5,945 nt of DNA from contig CANQZL010000102.1 in NCBI GenBank assembly GCA_947628325.1, forward strand, positions 1 through 5,945, in the 5' to 3' direction. Position numbers and translations under genes: made by a program. A model generated the notes under the pieces. The model ran no database searches. It saw nothing but the letters and a program-made list of their open reading frames with translations, and was not told where the DNA came from. Source of the stretch: an uncultured Bacilli bacterium (GTDB lineage Bacteria > Bacillota_I > Bacilli_A > RF39 > UBA660). Positions 4,676 to 5,945 of the stretch are shown one piece after another; the first letter of the stretch is position 1, and every line of letters starts with the position of its first letter.

Positions 4676-5863
4676 ATGAGTAATTGTCCAAAATGTGGTA
4701 ATCCTTTACAAGAGGGAGTAACTACGTGTCCTATTTGTGGAACAAGTATAAATAATAATAAAGATAATTCTGAAGTAGTTAGTCAAGAAACAGTAGCAAA
4801 TACAAATGTTTCAACGACTCAAACAGCTTTAGAAAATAATAGTTCTGTATCTAGTAATGAGGGAACTTTAAATTCACAAATTCTTAAAGAACCAGTAACT
4901 CCGAATACAGAAACAAAAGTTGAAACAAAAGTAGAAGTACCTGTAGTACCTCAAAATAATAATGTGGTACAAGTAAGTCCTACATTAAGTAATCAACCAG
5001 TTATTCCGAGTTCTTTGACAGCACAAACAGATGAGGAAACGGTGAGTGTTCCAGCTAATATACAAGCAAAGAAAGAAAAGAAACATTTTAAACTTGGTAA
5101 GAAGACAGTTTTAATTATTTTAGCTGTAGTTATAGTGTTTGGTGGATTATCATGTTTTATGTTTATAAATAATAAAAACTCTGGTAATAAAGCTAATAAT
5201 GGGGTAAATAATAATGTAGCATCTGTTGCTAAAATAAATGTTTCAACTAATGGATATAATTTGAAAATGAATAATGATTGGGATGCTATAGGTAACGGAA
5301 CAGGCTTGGTTATAACAAATCCTGATGAGTCAATAGCGATAAAGATTGTTCATTCTTTAGCTAGTATAGATACAGTTAATAAGGAAATGATTGAAAACTT
5401 ATTAAAGAATAATTCTAATTATAATAATCCTTCTGTTAATGAAACTTCGATAAATGCTAAAAAGGCTTATTTAGTTAATACTAAAGTTAATGATTATCCG
5501 GTTCAGATTTATATAATTTCTGGAGGAAAAGATTTAATGCTTGGAGCTACGATTGTTTATCAAAGTGATGAAACTAAGAATAAATTAGAAGCTAATGTTA
5601 CTGAATTAATAGGTTCTTTATCATATGAAGATGAAACAGCTAAAGCTTTAGATACTTTAGAAATGTATAATAATATATTTAGTATTTATGATGATATAGT
5701 ATCTCCTAAAGATGTGTCTTTTGATGACCAAAATGATTTGGCTCCAGGTTCAGAAACTGAACAACCTGTTCTTGATAATCAAACACCACAAGAAAATATT
5801 GCTGAAAATGAAAATATTAATAATGCAGGAAGTCAAGAAGAAAATATTACAGGAAGCAATTAG
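4676..5863 (+). CDS. Zinc-ribbon membrane protein with extracytoplasmic domain, function unknown
   Basis: The 395-residue protein starts with a zinc ribbon: CPKC (4-7) and CPIC (18-21), of the CGNPL/CGTSI type common in Bacillota membrane proteins. Residues about 26-130 are a Ser/Thr/Asn/Gln/Val-rich disordered linker with Pro-Val stretches. A basic patch KKEKKHFKLGKK (132-143) leads into one membrane segment (about 144-166), so the ribbon is cytoplasmic and the C-terminus outside. An Asn-rich spacer (167-182) precedes a folded domain at about 185-318, which begins KINVSTNGYNLKMNNDWDAI. Its alternating strands and the 'Y-x-L-x-x-x-x-x-W' opening recall the PsbP/DcrB-like fold, but that is only an impression. 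The tail (about 340-395) is acidic and Gln/Asn-rich. An excellent AGGAGGG ribosome binding site supports the ATG. The gene stands alone between terminators, next to spoIVA. I do not recognise a specific family and assign no function. Confidence 0.85.
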   Translation: MSNCPKCGNPLQEGVTTCPICGTSINNNKDNSEVVSQETVANTNVSTTQTALENNSSVSSNEGTLNSQILKEPVTPNTETKVETKVEVPVVPQNNNVVQVSPTLSNQPVIPSSLTAQTDEETVSVPANIQAKKEKKHFKLGKKTVLIILAVVIVFGGLSCFMFINNKNSGNKANNGVNNNVASVAKINVSTNGYNLKMNNDWDAIGNGTGLVITNPDESIAIKIVHSLASIDTVNKEMIENLLKNNSNYNNPSVNETSINAKKAYLVNTKVNDYPVQIYIISGGKDLMLGATIVYQSDETKNKLEANVTELIGSLSYEDETAKALDTLEMYNNIFSIYDDIVSPKDVSFDDQNDLAPGSETEQPVLDNQTPQENIAENENINNAGSQEENITGSN

Positions 5864-5878
5864 TAGACATTATATAGT

Positions 5879-5917
5879 AAATAAAATATTAGGATTTGAC
5901 ACTAATATTTTATTTTT
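5879..5917 (+). terminator. Intrinsic terminator after the zinc-ribbon membrane protein gene
   Basis: A perfect 14-bp stem pairs 5879-5892 (AAATAAAATATTAG) with 5902-5915 (CTAATATTTTATTT), with a 9-base loop (GATTTGACA) and a short T run (5913-5917). It lies 15 bases after the stop codon. The stem is A/T-only apart from the closing G-C pair. The loop contains a perfect TTGACA (5896-5901). After it, an A run (5922-5927) and a T run (5934-5940) lie at the window edge, and no further gene is visible. Confidence 0.85.
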
Positions 5918-5945
5918 GAGTAAAAAAGTACAATTTTTTTAAGAA

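Noticed and set aside
4910..4933. Two tandem 12-base units (GAAACAAAAGTT, then GAAACAAAAGTA) in the linker of the last gene
   Set aside because: Two near-identical copies in a low-complexity ETKV-type linker are ordinary coding drift, not a separate repeat element.
5768..5850. Recurrent GAAAATATT words near the end of the last gene
   Set aside because: They encode the repetitive Glu-Asn-Ile tail. Spacing is irregular and there is no array structure, so this is not a CRISPR or minisatellite.
5922..5940. A run and T run that could pair as a second terminator
   Set aside because: An A6/T6 stem without any G-C pair is too weak to call, and the window ends there.
5712..5942. Plus-strand open frame of 76 codons at the right end
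   Set aside because: Most of it overlaps, in another frame, the acidic tail of the zinc-ribbon membrane protein. It then runs through the terminator hairpin, and its Lys/Ile/Leu-rich product looks like an out-of-frame shadow.

Overview
This is a very AT-rich, gene-dense bacterial window (by eye only about a quarter to 30% G+C). Gene content points to a low-GC Bacillota lineage. It carries the primary sigma factor followed by trmK, the spore-coat ATPase SpoIVA, and good GGAGG-type ribosome binding sites. The composition resembles Mollicutes or uncultured gut Bacilli. However, every tryptophan I could place is TGG, and UGA appears only once, as a terminal stop, so the standard bacterial code (table 11) fits. 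The exact lineage cannot be resolved from this window.

Layout, left to right. Positions 1-597 hold the C-terminal part of the housekeeping sigma factor RpoD/SigA, cut by the window edge. It overlaps by 8 bases a GTG-started trmK (590-1237), the tRNA adenine-22 N1-methyltransferase. A bidirectional hairpin terminator (1225-1255) separates trmK from a small convergent minus-strand gene (1254-1496) that resembles the YqfQ/VrrA family. In Bacillus, relatives of trmK and yqfQ also lie close to sigA, so this looks like a remnant of the ancestral neighbourhood. A divergent promoter region (about 1500-1586) then drives a rightward two-gene operon: a type IV prepilin peptidase (1587-2348) and a membrane-anchored Tim44-like protein with a C-terminal zinc ribbon (2368-3051). 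That operon is closed by a strong terminator (3051-3082).

spoIVA (3137-4615) follows as its own unit, with a sporulation-type (sigma-E-like) -10 element upstream and a terminator whose stem starts inside its last codons. The last gene (4676-5863) encodes a 395-residue protein with an N-terminal zinc ribbon, a long low-complexity linker, one membrane segment and an extracytoplasmic domain. It is preceded by a perfect 20-bp AT-only palindrome and followed by a 14-bp-stem terminator.

Functionally the window mixes housekeeping genes (transcription, tRNA modification) with cell-envelope and sporulation genes. SpoIVA is the most informative: it implies the organism makes, or recently made, endospores. 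I see no CRISPR array, tRNA, rRNA, transposon or prophage, and no clearly new multi-gene system. The least explained elements are the two zinc-ribbon membrane proteins on either side of spoIVA, the prepilin peptidase with no pilin nearby, and the palindrome before the last gene.
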